Made by a program: the position numbers and the translations under genes. This document shows positions 25,807 to 37,323 of a stretch of DNA of 64,000 nucleotides, one piece after another. The DNA is from Brachycybe producta (Eukaryota > Arthropoda > Diplopoda > Playtdesmida > Andrognathidae). The notes under the pieces were generated by a model that saw nothing but the letters and a program-made list of their open reading frames with translations, was not told the DNA's origin and did no database searches. The stretch is from NCBI GenBank assembly GCA_036925085.1, contig JAUPFP010000027.1, positions 3,089,501 through 3,153,500 of the forward strand, written 5' to 3'. The stretch's first letter is position 1. Every line of letters starts with the position of its first letter.

Positions 25807-28800
25807 TTACATTTTGACGTGACTCGCAATCCAGTCTACTGTGTATGCAATTCGATGGTAAATTCCAGGTTGATTTTGTTGGGCGCATGAAAACCCGGCA
25901 GAAACAAGTCCCACTAAATACCAGACACCGAAACGGTTCACCATAAGTGGACCACCAGAATCACCCTAAAAAAAATTACGACCACAGATAGTTTTTTCCG
26001 ATTCTCACTCGACAATGTCAAGTAAATCTCAAGATTTTTGTTTGTCTTTTACTGATACCTGACAAGAATCCTTTCCACCACCACGATAACCGGCACAGAT
26101 CATCTCTGGAAAAATTCTGACACCAATACCTTTGTCTTTGTGCCACGCTTCGCAAAGGCCGTTGGAAATGATTGGAACGTCAACCACCTGAAGAGCGCTC
26201 GGTCGCAACTTCGAACCTGAGATGAGATACAAACACGACGACGACAACAGATATATAAAAAATATGGTATCAAATATTGGTCATTGAAATATATTTAAAT
26301 GTGCATCGACAATCTCATTTTACGATATCTATAGGCACCGTGCACAACGTTAGAGGGCGTTGTTGGTTGTGAATTAAAGCTCATTCATTAACATTATCCA
26401 GCACATCTAGTGTCTCAAATTCGCAACATTGGCGCAGTAATAGTAATATTGTTGTTATAATCGATGAAACTCGTTTCAAACTCATCAAACCCTCATCTCG
26501 TTGGCCCTATGTGTTTGATAGTAAATGCGTTCACCACCAGGCGGAGACTCTTGTCATGTGCACGATCCCTATATACTTATAAAAAAAAATTCCAGCATTT
26601 CCAAATTTAATGCGAACTGTTGACATTATAGAAAATGCCAATGCACAGATACGACAAACAGATGGACCTGGTTCAGTGGCCCCCCAGCCTGCAACGAAAC
26701 CGACCGCTCCTTCGAACCCCTCGTCCTTCCGAGGGAGGCAGATGGGTGTGATGTGAGGCTTGTACTCTACAGGTCGATCTAGGCGTAAAACGGCCACGTC
26801 GAAACGGTCCGCCTGAGGAGTGAACTGAAACCTCGGATGAACCTGAATGTCCAAAACTCTATACGATTCGCTCGGAAACGGTTCCGCATCCGATTTTAAT
26901 TCGTAATCTCCTAAAGTGACGTGTACTTGTGGTGGTTTGGCACTGGAAATATATAATTGCACCATTTGTTTATTATTTTTAAACAGTTTAAGTAGACTTA
27001 GGTTACCGTGCCACACAGTGGCCAGCTGTGACAACAAATATTCGATTCACTAAAGAACCACCACATCGACTGGTTCCGATCCTGACCAACGCCTTGAAAA
27101 TAAATGAAATAATTTGTCTTGCAAAAGTAATTAAAAATAAACGAAAAAAGCGTTTAAAAGTGAACTCTTCACCTGCCACGGAAAGTGTCCATAACCCGCA
27201 TCATCTCCGCCGACGATTCGTCTCTGAGCTCCGAATCTTTCCAGGAAAGGACCTCGGACGATGCCACATTCTGAAATGAACAACACACAACAACAGAAAT
27301 GGGTTTTCTTCCATCCATTAGAATATATACATAAATGACGTATATGGAAACATTATTTGAAAACAACAACTCGTACTCTCTCTCCATGCATGCTTTTAAT
27401 AACCTGCACTGCCACCCACTAATAACGTCCATTTGCAAAAAAAAAAAAACACAGCCAATTCTTCCATAATGTGTGAACCAGAAATATAATCAACAAGTTA
27501 TTTGTATTAGTTAATAAAAAGCCCTGATTATTATTTGCTTTTGGTTATTACGAGCTTCTAGTAATTCACCAAACACCAAATTTGTTGCTAGTTATTGTTG
27601 CAAGATTGCATCCCAAAAGATTAGGCCTAAAATGGTATTCAAGTAGGCATGCCAAATGACAGTTTAAGTAGTGTGTACCATATATAGATAGCATTCGCCC
27701 ATAAACATTCAAGTTGAGATTCACAGACATTTTCAAATTTCCAAAATGAACAACATGCTTTGATTTTGCTTTAGGTTTTTTTTTTGTCTTTTGTGACAAA
27801 ACAAATTACAACTGAAATGAATAACAATGGAGCAAGATGATAAGTAGTGATGATGATGATGATGGTGGTTGGTGGTGGTGGTAGGTGGTGAACGACAATC
27901 AAAGAAGAAACGATATTTCATAAAGAAGATTATGAGAAGGAGGAGGAGGAGGAGAATCAAAGCGTGTCGGAGAAAAAAAGGTGGTTTTTGACAGAATAGC
28001 AAATAAAGAATGGAAACCATTTAATATGAAAAAAGGAAATGAAAGAATTGTCTGTGTTTTTGCCATTTAAGTTTGCACACACACACAAAAAGTTAATTCA
28101 ATTGTTTTGCTACTTATAATAAATAATAACACTTTTCTCACGAATCTCATTGAAAAGTTGCATAAAAAAAAGTAAAATCATTTTCTGAAAAAAAAAAGTG
28201 TTTAGAAATTGTTTTTGCCTATTGTTTTGAAATACAATAATATGTTATAATGTGCAAGACGTACTGTATGGGATTATTGGGGTGCAAGTTACAAGTTACA
28301 ACACTAAGTTATACCCTAGACTTTACACCATTATTGGTTTAACCTTAAGATCACCTTACAATGAATTGCATTCATATGTAAAACAGCTGATTTCCGAATT
28401 TCATTTTCAGAAGAGCCAACACTGAGAAGAAATTGAAAGTGTGTTAGAAAATAGACTGCTAGCTCAATCACTTTTAAGGGTGTTTCATATTGATATCTTT
28501 GAAACTGACATAAAAAGTTTATTTGGAAAAATAGCAACATGAAACTACCCTTAAAAGTGATTAAGCTACCCTTCTAGTTTCTAAAACACTTTCAAGTTTC
28601 TCTTCATTTTCGCTCCTGAAAGACAGAATAGTCAAAGTTTGAGGGTTTTAGGTGAGGCAGGCAGGTTAGGTAGGTAAAAAACATACACTCGCACGCACAC
28701 ATGGAGAGTTGAGAGTTTGAATGGCACCTAGAGGTTCAACATACGAGGGTCATTGCTGAAAGTGGACAATAAATTGGATGAGAGTGATGCCGATGCCGTT

Positions 28801-30339
28801 GCAGCAACAGTGGGAGCTAGTGGCACAGAAGGAGGTGGTCTGGGCCTTTTCAATCTCGTAGGAAGTGCAACCGTTTTATCTCTTTTTGGCACACAACATC
28901 TGTAGAGTAGCGAGTCGCAGCCATCTGCAGCTTCTTCGCCCTTCATCCAACACACGACGGCCAGTTGACATGCATAACGTCTACGGCCAACGACGCATGT
29001 CTCTGGGACACCCAACAAGTCCGACAGGGGTGAGTAACGCCTGTTACGATGCTCTGCAAGTTGGAACAACACATATACATGTACCATCTCATTGCTATAT
29101 ATACTACATGTATTACTTCTGTATCTAAATTTCAACTTGCACAGATTATCATCAGTATCATCTGTTTTGCAACTAAATTGTATCGAAGAAACAACTGGGT
29201 GCCTAATTAGGAGGCCAACTGTTTCATTTCACACTGAGGCTAGAGACACTGACCACTATTCTTCTTTTGTTGTGACAACAACTTATGGAAGGTATGACCA
29301 TTATTTGCAACGTGTGATGCTCTGGTCAAGTAAACTTGGCTTACTAAAATGTAAGCCAAGTTTACTTTGCCACCACCGATTAGTGACATCAAAATGACAT
29401 CAGATGGCAGTGAATGATTAGCTTTCGAAAATGAGCTTTGTCACTCTGATGATGTCATCTTTTTAATTAACGTATTCAGGATGTAGTTGACTAGAGTATC
29501 GCATTTAGTTTTGTAGGCCTATGTGTTGTTGCTCCGTGTCACATGAATAAGATGGTATTCACGCAAAAAGGTAGCATGTTCAGCATGTATTTCAGGTTGT
29601 TTCATTCCACCAAAAGACTTAACAGCTAAGGCCTCAGGCTTAGTTATATGCAGTGCAAAGCCAAATATGAAGCAAGTTGTGCAACTTCATTCAACAGATA
29701 TATCAGCATTTGTAACACCACCAGTTTTGCAACACTGCCACACACACCAAAAAAAAAAGCCATTTTAAAATAGTTCATCCTTTGCTTTTCAGAAAGACGT
29801 GCAAATAAAAAACATCCAATATTTTTAGTTGTTATTAAATTTGTTTTAAAATAATATTTAAAAAGACTCATTATGCATAACTGGATCAAATTTATAGTTT
29901 TAAAAACACAAGTTGAATAAACTTTTTTTTTAAAAAAAAGGAAAACATTTGAAGCAGCTCAGTGAACAAAAATGGATGTTGCTCTCTCTTTTTACTTGAA
30001 TGCAAACTTTGCAAACCGGTCCTCGTCCACCTCTTAATCCTCCTTCTTCTCTAAATCCTAATGCTCCTCGTACAAATTAAAGGAAACAACAGCATAATTT
30101 ATTGTCCGACTCAAACAGCGTCATCTGTTGTCGTAACACATAAACTAAATCGTCATAAACAATACTTGGTGTGTGTACGTTAGCCGCACATTCATTTCAA
30201 GCTTGTAACATCAGAGGGTTGACCAAAAAGTTACTTGTTTCATTTGTCTAAAAATTCCTAACAATTTAAAACAAAATGGCACAAACCTGGTTTTTTGCTC
30301 AACGATTCTGACGTCACAAGCTTCAAGTTACAGTGCGGC

Positions 30340-30435
<96 letters not shown>

Positions 30436-31507
30436 AAATAGTTATAGGTACGAGTAATGTTTCTCTCGCGTTATATAATGAATTGAGTGGTGACTGTGTG
30501 AAAGTGTTTCGAAATGTGGTATGTTTTTATGTGATTTGTACATTGATCTTAATTTATTAATTACTTGTAGTTGCTTTCTAGATTAATAAAACTATGAAAA
30601 GCATTGCACCGTTTACAACAACATTCTCATGCAGCGGACACCCACAGGACACACACGCACATTTATCAGTGATTATCAGTAAAGCAACAGCAACGTGCCC
30701 TATATATACATGTATATATAGCTAATACGTGCAACCACCAAGAATATTTCTATCTGATGATGTCCAAATATCCATGGAACCGTTCCGGAGATCAACCAAG
30801 CAGCAGCAATGCAGCAATTACAGCAAGCTTGACATTTTTTTTTAAAAAAGCTTTTTTACAGCTTTTTTTTTGGTTCAGGTGCAATTTGCTTCCAATCATC
30901 TTTTTTTAATTTGCTTCTTTGAAGAAGAAAAACAAAGAGAACCAAAATTAATAAATGCAATATTAGATGTGACTGTTAAGAAATGAAAGTATGCAAGTGA
31001 TTTTAAATATAAGCTGTTCAGGGATGACAATAATTCTGACTGAGATGAATAAAAAAAAATAATAAATAATTCTCTATTTGAGATGTCTCTTCTCATTTTG
31101 AGATAGACCCTTTTCACACGAACCACTTTTGGTGGTCGAATTCGACTGCAAAATGTAGTCAGCTCAAAATGGACCACTTGAAGTCGACTTTCGTTTGTAA
31201 TCCACTCAACAACACAAGGACCACTTTGCAACCACCGCAGTCGACTCAAGTGGTTGATTTTGAGCCAACAGCCCAACCACATTTTGCAAGCCGAACTCGA
31301 CCACCAAAAGTCGTTCGTGTGATGAAAGCGTCTTAGTCGTTTCTTACGTGCTGTTTGCTGCCACATCCTACCTTCTTCATCGTCGCCTTCGTCGTAATCC
31401 TCGTCACTGTAGTCGAAATATTCGTTGTCATAGAAAGGACCAGCTTTGACTGTTTTGGAACCGACATAGAGGAGGACAAAAAGGAGAACGAATATGGAAA
31501 TTTTCAT
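25807..31507 (-). CDS. Protease C: CG8170-like clip-type serine protease
   Basis: Seven exons (31372-31507, 28745-29053, 27173-27270, 27007-27092, 26668-26942, 26059-26216, 25807-25965), phases 1,1,0,2,1,0, give 406 residues. Residues 1-22 are a signal peptide, and about 26-45 are a strongly acidic Asp/Glu/Tyr run. The clip-like knot is 65-99 (Cys 65, 74, 80, 91, 98, 99). Activation is at RR166|IVGG. The triad is His206 in TAGHC (Gly where most trypsins have Ala), Asp258 (DVAVL) and Ser357. Asp351 in DSCQ predicts trypsin-like cutting, but VSAGFSC has Ala at the Trp215 position. VHVTLGDYE, TPQADRF, SKLRPSALQ and QPGIYH match my memory of fly CG8170. Exon 5 uses a weak donor CAG|GTCCAT (26668); the alternative 26653 would add five residues and an odd Cys. 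A splice acceptor lies 19 nt before the ATG. Confidence 0.88.
27835..27955. repeat. Trinucleotide microsatellites in intron 2 of protease C
   Basis: Runs of GAT, GGT and GGA follow one another (about 27848-27866, 27866-27893, 27938-27953). Open frames here encode homopolymer-like His or Leu tracts and are not genes. Confidence 0.8.
28405..28650. mobile_element. Foldback MITE (CTAGAAGGGTAGCTCAATCA family), intron 2 of protease C
   Basis: A compact copy: the arms TAGCTCAATCACTTTTAAGGGTGTTTCATATTGATATC and GAAACTACCCTTAAAAGTGATTAAGCTACCC pair over about 60 bp with a short loop. The outer right end CTCCTGAAAGACAGAATAGTC is intact. Confidence 0.75.
29312..29500. repeat. Dispersed repeat with perfect 17-bp hairpin
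   Basis: AAGTAAACTTGGCTTAC and GTAAGCCAAGTTTACTT flank a 6-bp loop. The neighbouring CTCTGGTCAAGT and GATTAGTGACATCAAA blocks recur near 50896-50960, and GTAGTTGACTAGAGTAT at 29482-29498 is an approximate inverse of the left edge. It is probably a MITE family with copies in protease C intron 1 and filzig intron 1. Confidence 0.45.
30179..30344. mobile_element. MITE of the GAAGCTTGTGACGTCA family, short copy
   Basis: The left TTAGCCGCAC...TTCAAGCTTGTAACATCAG and the right TCTGACGTCACAAGCTTCAA...GTGCGGCAACTA are inverse. The interior TTGACCAAAAAGTTACTTG...TTTGTCT is shared with the copy at 36744-37323. Confidence 0.65.
30343..30427. repeat. (TA)n microsatellite
   Basis: About 42 uninterrupted TA units, followed by a short TG run. 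It begins exactly where the right terminal repeat of a TA-flanked MITE ends, so it may have grown from the TA target duplication. Confidence 0.95.
31119..31325. mobile_element. ACCACTTTTGGTGGTC palindromic element, clearest copy, intron 1 of protease C
   Basis: The left CACACGAACCACTTTTGGTG, continuing GTCGAATTCGACTGC, pairs with the right CTCGACCACCAAAAGTCGTTCGTGTGA. Inner blocks (GGACCACTTGAAGTCGAC, GTCGACTCAAGTGGTTG) also pair. At about 207 bp it is the best template for a consensus. It ends about 46 bp from exon 1. Confidence 0.75.
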
Positions 31508-31639
31508 AGCTTAGCGCCCAAAACACCTACAAAAACAAAAAATGAATCATTTTTAATAATATTAATAATAATACAGATCCAGTATTGGACCTGAACATTT
31601 CAAAACACCTTGCTAACTGTAAATACAGCATGCTAGCAG

Positions 31640-31712
31640 GTGGCGCTGAATAAGCGCCAAATTGAATAAGAGCCAAAAATGTGGCGGTTATTCAGTTTAG
31701 CGCTTATACACT
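31640..31712. repeat. Short palindrome with GCGC ends
   Basis: ATAAGCGCCAAATTGAATAA and TTATTCAGTTTAGCGCTTAT are inverse with two mismatches around a short loop containing GTGGCGG. Related sequences occur at 24466-24565 and 24890-24970. Confidence 0.55.
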
Positions 31713-34700
31713 CATAATCACACCTAATAAGAATAATCACAGTGTGAACCCTACTTTTTTTGGATTGCATTTTAACCATTTCATCCTTACGATACACATG
31801 ATGTACTTGTTATGCCAATTGGTTTCTATTTCTCAATTTTTTTAACAATGTTGAGAGAAGAAAAGAAAAGAAAAAAGATGGCTACCACACACAGACACAG
31901 ACACACAGAGAGAGAGAAACACAAGGAAGAGGAAATGTTTGATTAAATGAAGCAAATCTAATTATTGATAGAATAAAAGAGGAATAGACAAATTGTTATT
32001 CTTAACAAAACAAATAGAAAAGTATAAAACCGACTCAAATTAGGAATAATAATGAAATTTCCCACCACCATTTTCTAACACTCAAAATGAGTAGCACACG
32101 CCCCACAACCATCACCACCAGGTCCACCACTACCCCACTTTAGTACATAATTGCATAATTAAGTTCTACAATACACTGAAAAGGCCAGGCCTAAGTAGAA
32201 AAAGAGAGCAGTGACACGCCCCTAAGACATAGGCCTCGATTTTCCTTTCTTCTAAGGACAGATTGACCCAACCAATGGTTAAAACTCAAAAGGAACTCGC
32301 CAAAATGACTCTCGGTTCTCAAAAATGTATGGAAAACATAAAAACCACCATTTTTGCTTTTAGGAAAGTCAATGAGGAGGTAGGTATCTGATAGTGCCCT
32401 CCTTCATCCATAAATGTTATATGGGACTTTCCTTTTAACCAACGACAACAACTGGGGTAAAAACCGTCGACTCAAAAAAAAATACAAGAAGGTGTTAGGG
32501 GATCGAATATTAGTGTGTCATCAAATGAGGTCAACACTCTCCCCTCCTTTTCCTCCCTGACTCTCCCACCTTTCTTAATCTTGTATACCTGAGATTTTGG
32601 CAGCTGATGATGATAACCCAATAAGTATATAATATTATGTCCATCTGCTGCTCCATTAGTCAACCAATCATTCAGAACCAATGATTTCCATTTTTTGTCA
32701 TGATTCACATGATTGAATCAAACATCACGACATAACAAAATAATACTTTCAATCAGTTTTTAATTTAGAATAAAAAAAGATATAATACGAAAAACACGTT
32801 CTAGTCAACAATTTTCTACTTGGAGGCAGCATTTCTAGGCTACTTGCAAGAAGATAGAGAGAGAGAGAGAGAAAGAGCAAAAAAAATCACTCGAGTGTTT
32901 AATTTCCTGATTAAAAATAGGTTAAGCAAACAACCCTAAAAATGAAATTATGAAATTAAACTAGATATTTATCCATTGGTGATGATTATGATTATGGCAA
33001 TGTTTGCATTGTAACCTCTTGTCTTTTGCTATGATTCTACCCTACAACAACAAATGAAACTTAGTGAATCCGTCGTGCAATTTGCACGAAACGACAAATA
33101 ACTTAAGCAAAGGGTTGTATATTGGGCTCGTATTTTCCATTTTCATAACTTTCACGATTTTTCCCCAGACCTTTTCGCTACGTTTTTCGTTGTTTTTCAC
33201 GTCAAAAACCTTTTAATTTCTTGCGCATGTTGTGTCGAAGTTTAATTCTGTATCTAATCCCCCATTTCAATTAATTCAATTTGATTATTAATATAACCAC
33301 CATATTCTAAAACACTGCTTAAATTAAAGCTTTATCTTAATTAACGTTATAGAATACTGGGTGTTAATTAGAAATAACTCACCTTCATAAATGATGATTA
33401 AAATTTAAATGACGTTTAAATAAAATGTAGTTTGTCAGGAACACATAAGCCACACGTAGAAAGTCATAATAAATCTCAAATGAACACACTGTTATCGTGA
33501 ACAATGTACAATTATTGTAAATATTCCAAAATTATTTTAACATTGGTAGATTGATCACAGCCAGAAGGATGTTGTTTTTTTGGCAAATTCGTTGAAAATC
33601 ACAAATTGTTGCACAACAAAATGCATTTATGTTTGTTGTGTTGGTAAATTCTGGACCGAAGAAAGTAAACTTGGTCAGTTGTTATCCACACAAACACAGT
33701 GCCACAGTGGACGCCTGAGAGATGGATGGCTGGACAGGTAAAAAAAAAGATACCAAACCAACTGACTAGTGAAAAATAAAGTGAAATCCGTGTTTTCAAT
33801 ATAAGAGAGTCAACCATCAGGACAAGAAAAAAAATGAGATCAACTTAAGAAGAAAAAAAAAAATGTTGGCCAAATGAAAAGAGAAACAGAAAAATGAAAT
33901 TAGGACTCTCTTTTTTCACCTGAAGAAGACAAGAAGGAAAGGAGGAGGAGGAGACTAGAAGGGGAGGGGAAGAGTACTGAGTGGGTCAGGCTTCGGCACA
34001 CCTCTGGCTCTGATCATAATCAGACACAATTATTAGAAATATATGCGTATATACAATGTATATACAATGTGAAATTTCTATTGTTTTAGAACATATTGTA
34101 TATACATGTATAAGATGATGATGATGATGTGTCATTTAAAATAAAATAGTTAAACATCTTGAAAATCATCATGAAATCAAAATGTATATACTAAGTGAGT
34201 GTTACATACATACACAGTACACACACTGTCTGTTTTGTATATAAAGAATTTGTTAAAAACTAGTCTGTAGCCTAAAGGTAATAATATTGTCCAACAGCCT
34301 GCTGACCCACTTGACGTACGTTGGCTGCTGTTGCTGCTATTTGGCTTCATGCTATTTGACTTCGCAGGGTAGAAACAAAAAAAAAAGCGAATTTTATAAC
34401 TTCAACCACAACAAGCAAAAGCACAATTGCAATTTTCATAATAATAATAATAATAATAATAAACAGCCACTCAGTGGACCAAACCAACAGACATAAAAAT
34501 AAGATAGAAACAGGAAAAACAAGCAATTGAGAAGAATTTAAAAGAAAAATTATTCTCTCATTGTTGTCGCTTTTGCATTTTTTTTAAAAAAATGAAATCA
34601 AACACCTACGTCCTGTCCTCCCCTCCCCCCACCAAATATTTGTTACTTTCAGAATTATTTAAGAAAAAATAATATAAAACTAGAAAAAAAATTAAAAAAA

Positions 34701-34765
34701 AAATAAAATAATTATATTTAAAAAATAAATAAATTTAAAAAAAGGACGAAAAGAAAATCACGAAA

Positions 34766-34838
34766 TGCCGAAACCCGGGATCGAACCAGGGACCTTTAGA
34801 TCTTCAGTCTAACGCTCTCCCAACTGAGCTATTTCGGC
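34766..34838 (-). tRNA. tRNA-Phe (anticodon GAA)
   Basis: Read on the minus strand, the 73-nt sequence folds as a canonical cloverleaf. The acceptor GCCGAAA pairs with TTTCGGC, the D-arm is GCTCAGTTGGGAGAGC, the anticodon loop is CTGAAGA (GAA), and the T-arm is CCTGGTTCGATCCCGGG with discriminator A. It matches the highly conserved animal tRNA-Phe. A T4 run just downstream on the minus strand (34754-34757) can serve as the polymerase III terminator. There is no intron. Confidence 0.96.
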
Positions 34839-34935
34839 TGCGGACGGAAGAATCTACAGTAATTACGAACAACACCCTTAGTTTCCTTTTAACTTTCTTC
34901 CCAATTGTCGAATTCTGTTTATTCTACTTTCGAGA

Positions 34936-35395
34936 AACAACACAAAAGAAAAACTGAAAGTGTTAGAAACTAGAACGGTACTCACGTAAAAGTATTTTCA
35001 TTTACTTATCTTTCAAAATAAACTTTTTAAAGACAAAAATTTAAAAAAATCTTAAAACTTTGGTAATTTTAAAACTAGTATAAAAAGTTTATTTTAACAT
35101 GAAAAATCATTTTAAGTGATTGTATGTACCCTTCTAGTTTATAAATTAATTTTCATACTAGAAGGAAATAAACTTTTAATGCGAGTTTGAAAATGATCCA
35201 AACTTAAGCAGACGATATTTTTTAATTTGTGTCTATAAAAAGTTTATTTCGACATGAAAATACCCTTAAATGATTGAGTTGCCCTTCTAGTTTCTTTAAC
35301 ACTTTCTATAGTTTCTCTTAATTTTCATATTGAATGACAGAATATGAAGAGTTCGAAAGGGGCGTTTACACTGTTGAAACCACCTTAACACGAAT
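34936..35395. mobile_element. Foldback MITE (CTAGAAGGGTAGCTCAATCA family), long composite copy
   Basis: Outer ends are GAAAGTGTTAGAAACTAGAA on the left and GGGGCGTTTACACTGTTGAAACCACCTTAA on the right. The middle repeats a right-arm block (CCCTTCTAGTTTATAAATTA, then again near 35282), so this is either two overlapping insertions or an internal duplication. Confidence 0.65.
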
Positions 35396-36037
35396 GGCAC
35401 AATGGCATTGGATTTTCTATGAAGTTGTAACATATTATGTCTGATGAGTGATCGTTTTTCTACAGCCGAATATATGTCATTAAAAATGTATATTAAGCAC
35501 AATTAACCTTAATTACGAATACCTTTACATATAAATTATATAAACATGTGTTTTTCAACATTGTAATTACTTCTTATGTCATCATCATCATCATACAAGA
35601 ATAATAAAACGTTTTTTTTTTGCTTAAAAATATTAATAATAATCAACATGTAATTGCAAGGGGGGAAAAAAACTAAAAATACAAAACGTTTTGTTGTTAA
35701 AATAGAAAAACAATGTTACTGTAGTAATTATAATAATTTTTAATAAAACTAATTAACATTCTATATGCATTGAAAAACAGTATTTAATTTAAATAGAAAG
35801 GAAATAAACAAAATAGAACAATTCGAAGAAGAAAAAATGTAAATCGCGTGATTAGAATAAATAATTTAACAAAAATTAAATAATTTATTCAATTGTGGGA
35901 TGAAAAATGTTGTCAGTCAACAAAAAAAAGTTGCTTTAGGGGAAGGTGTTTTCAATATTAGAAGAAGAAAAATTGTTCAAATTGAGCTACTGAAAAATGA
36001 TTATAATCTGTTATTTTGTAAATTTTTATTTTTTTTG

Positions 36038-36078
36038 GGGGGGGGGGATACAACCCCCCCCCCCCCCCAAAAAAAACC
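36038..36078. repeat. Poly-G / poly-C inverted run
   Basis: Ten G residues, a short ATACAA spacer and about fifteen C residues lie back to back, followed by an A-run and another C-run. This could form a strong hairpin or a G-quadruplex on either strand. It may equally be a collapsed low-complexity tract in the assembly. Confidence 0.7.
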
Positions 36079-36743
36079 CCCACTCCTAATCAAAACGGGA
36101 CAAGAAAAAATAATAACCATGAAACAATGGGGAGTAGAAATTTGAATGTATTAAAACATTGACATAAGAAAGAGGGAGGGAAGGGGGCCCTTGAACAACA
36201 ACAACAACAACCAGCACATCTTTCATTAGGTTTTTATCCCCTCCCCCCCCCCCAATCTATCCGAAAATATCTCAAAATATACTATTTACAGTCTTGTTCA
36301 CTCAATTTTGTCTGAGTTCTATGGACTTTTTTTAAAAGTTGGATGCCCTCCTCTCTGGCTACACTTGAGAAGTCCTCATTTTTTTAAGCTTCTTTTAAAC
36401 AACGGAATTGCAATTACTTCTACAAGTGTGCATCAAAAGTGACGAAAGCTTATTATAAGTTACAAGTATACCATAGGCATTGTATGAAGAAGAAGAAGAA
36501 GAAAAAAAACAAGTCGAAAATAACAATTATTTCAACATTCAGCTCTCAAAAAAATGTTTTATATAATTGCTCCAGGTTAAGCCATGCCTAAATTTGTCTT
36601 TGTCACTATATGGAGTTATAAAATGTTTTAAAAAACGTACAAATTATGCCTAAATTCAGTACAAATGACATCACCATGCTATACATGTATTATATTATGC
36701 TCACTACGAAATGTGTGCCAATGGGATCGGATCTTCTTATTGT

Positions 36744-37323
36744 ATAGTTGCCTCACAGTAAGATGAAGCTTGTGACGTCACAGGGGTTGACAAAAAAATT
36801 AGTCTTATGTCACTTCGTCTGATTAAAAATGTTGTAAAAATAAAAGAATACAAGAATCCTGTTGAAAAATTAAGAAAAAACTTCAATGTGTTTTAGAAAC
36901 TAGAAAGTTAGCTCAATCATCATTCATCACAGTTAAAGGTATCAAGCAAGGTATTCAGCAAGTTAAAGGTATTTTTATGTTCTGATATCTTTTAAAATAA
37001 GCTTTTTATGTCAGTTTGAAAAGGCGCCAACTTTAACCAGACCCTTTTTTTTTATAAATTTCTTGTCTATAAAAAGTTTTATTTTGAAAGATATCAATCA
37101 ACATGAACATAACCTTAAATGATTGAGCTGCCTTTCTAGTTTCTAAAACACTTTTAAAGTTTCTCTAAACTTCGTGCCTCAAAGGAAGAATGCAAAAGAA
37201 CTCTTATGTTTAAACTGCTGTATATCATCCCTTTTCTATCAAGACTAGAGTGACACAATGTTACATTTTGCGTCTAAACCCCCTCTTGACGTCACAAGCT
37301 TCATCTTAAGGTGAGGCAACTAT
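36744..37323. mobile_element. MITE of the GAAGCTTGTGACGTCA family carrying a nested foldback MITE
   Basis: The ends GTTGCCTCACAGTAAGATGAAGCTTGTGACGTCA and TGACGTCACAAGCTTCATCTTAAGGTGAGGCAAC are inverse over about 35 bp. A TA stands on each side, which fits Tc1/mariner-type insertion. The interior contains a complete copy of the CTAGAAGGGTAGCTC foldback element (about 36865-37215), which therefore inserted later. Confidence 0.75.
36865..37215. mobile_element. Foldback MITE nested in the 36744-37323 element
   Basis: The arms AATGTGTTTTAGAAACTAGAAAGTTAGCTCAATCA and AAATGATTGAGCTGCCTTTCTAGTTTCTAAAACACTTT are intact. The left arm carries a small internal duplication (two copies of a CAGTTAAAGGTAT-like block). 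Confidence 0.7.

Larger units (their letters stand above)
29054..31371. other. Intron 1 of protease C (2.3 kb)
   Basis: The intron contains an inverted repeat at 29319-29375, a GAAGCTTGTGACGTCA-family MITE (30179-30344) that abuts an 85-bp TA microsatellite (30343-30427), and the ACCACTTTTGGTGGTC palindrome (31119-31325) close to exon 1. I see no coding exon in it. Confidence 0.65.

Noticed and set aside
30896..31370. Extension of protease C exon 1 as one 203-codon open frame
   Set aside because: The frame continues past a GTAGGA donor into a palindromic repeat; family structure needs a phase-1 splice at 31372.
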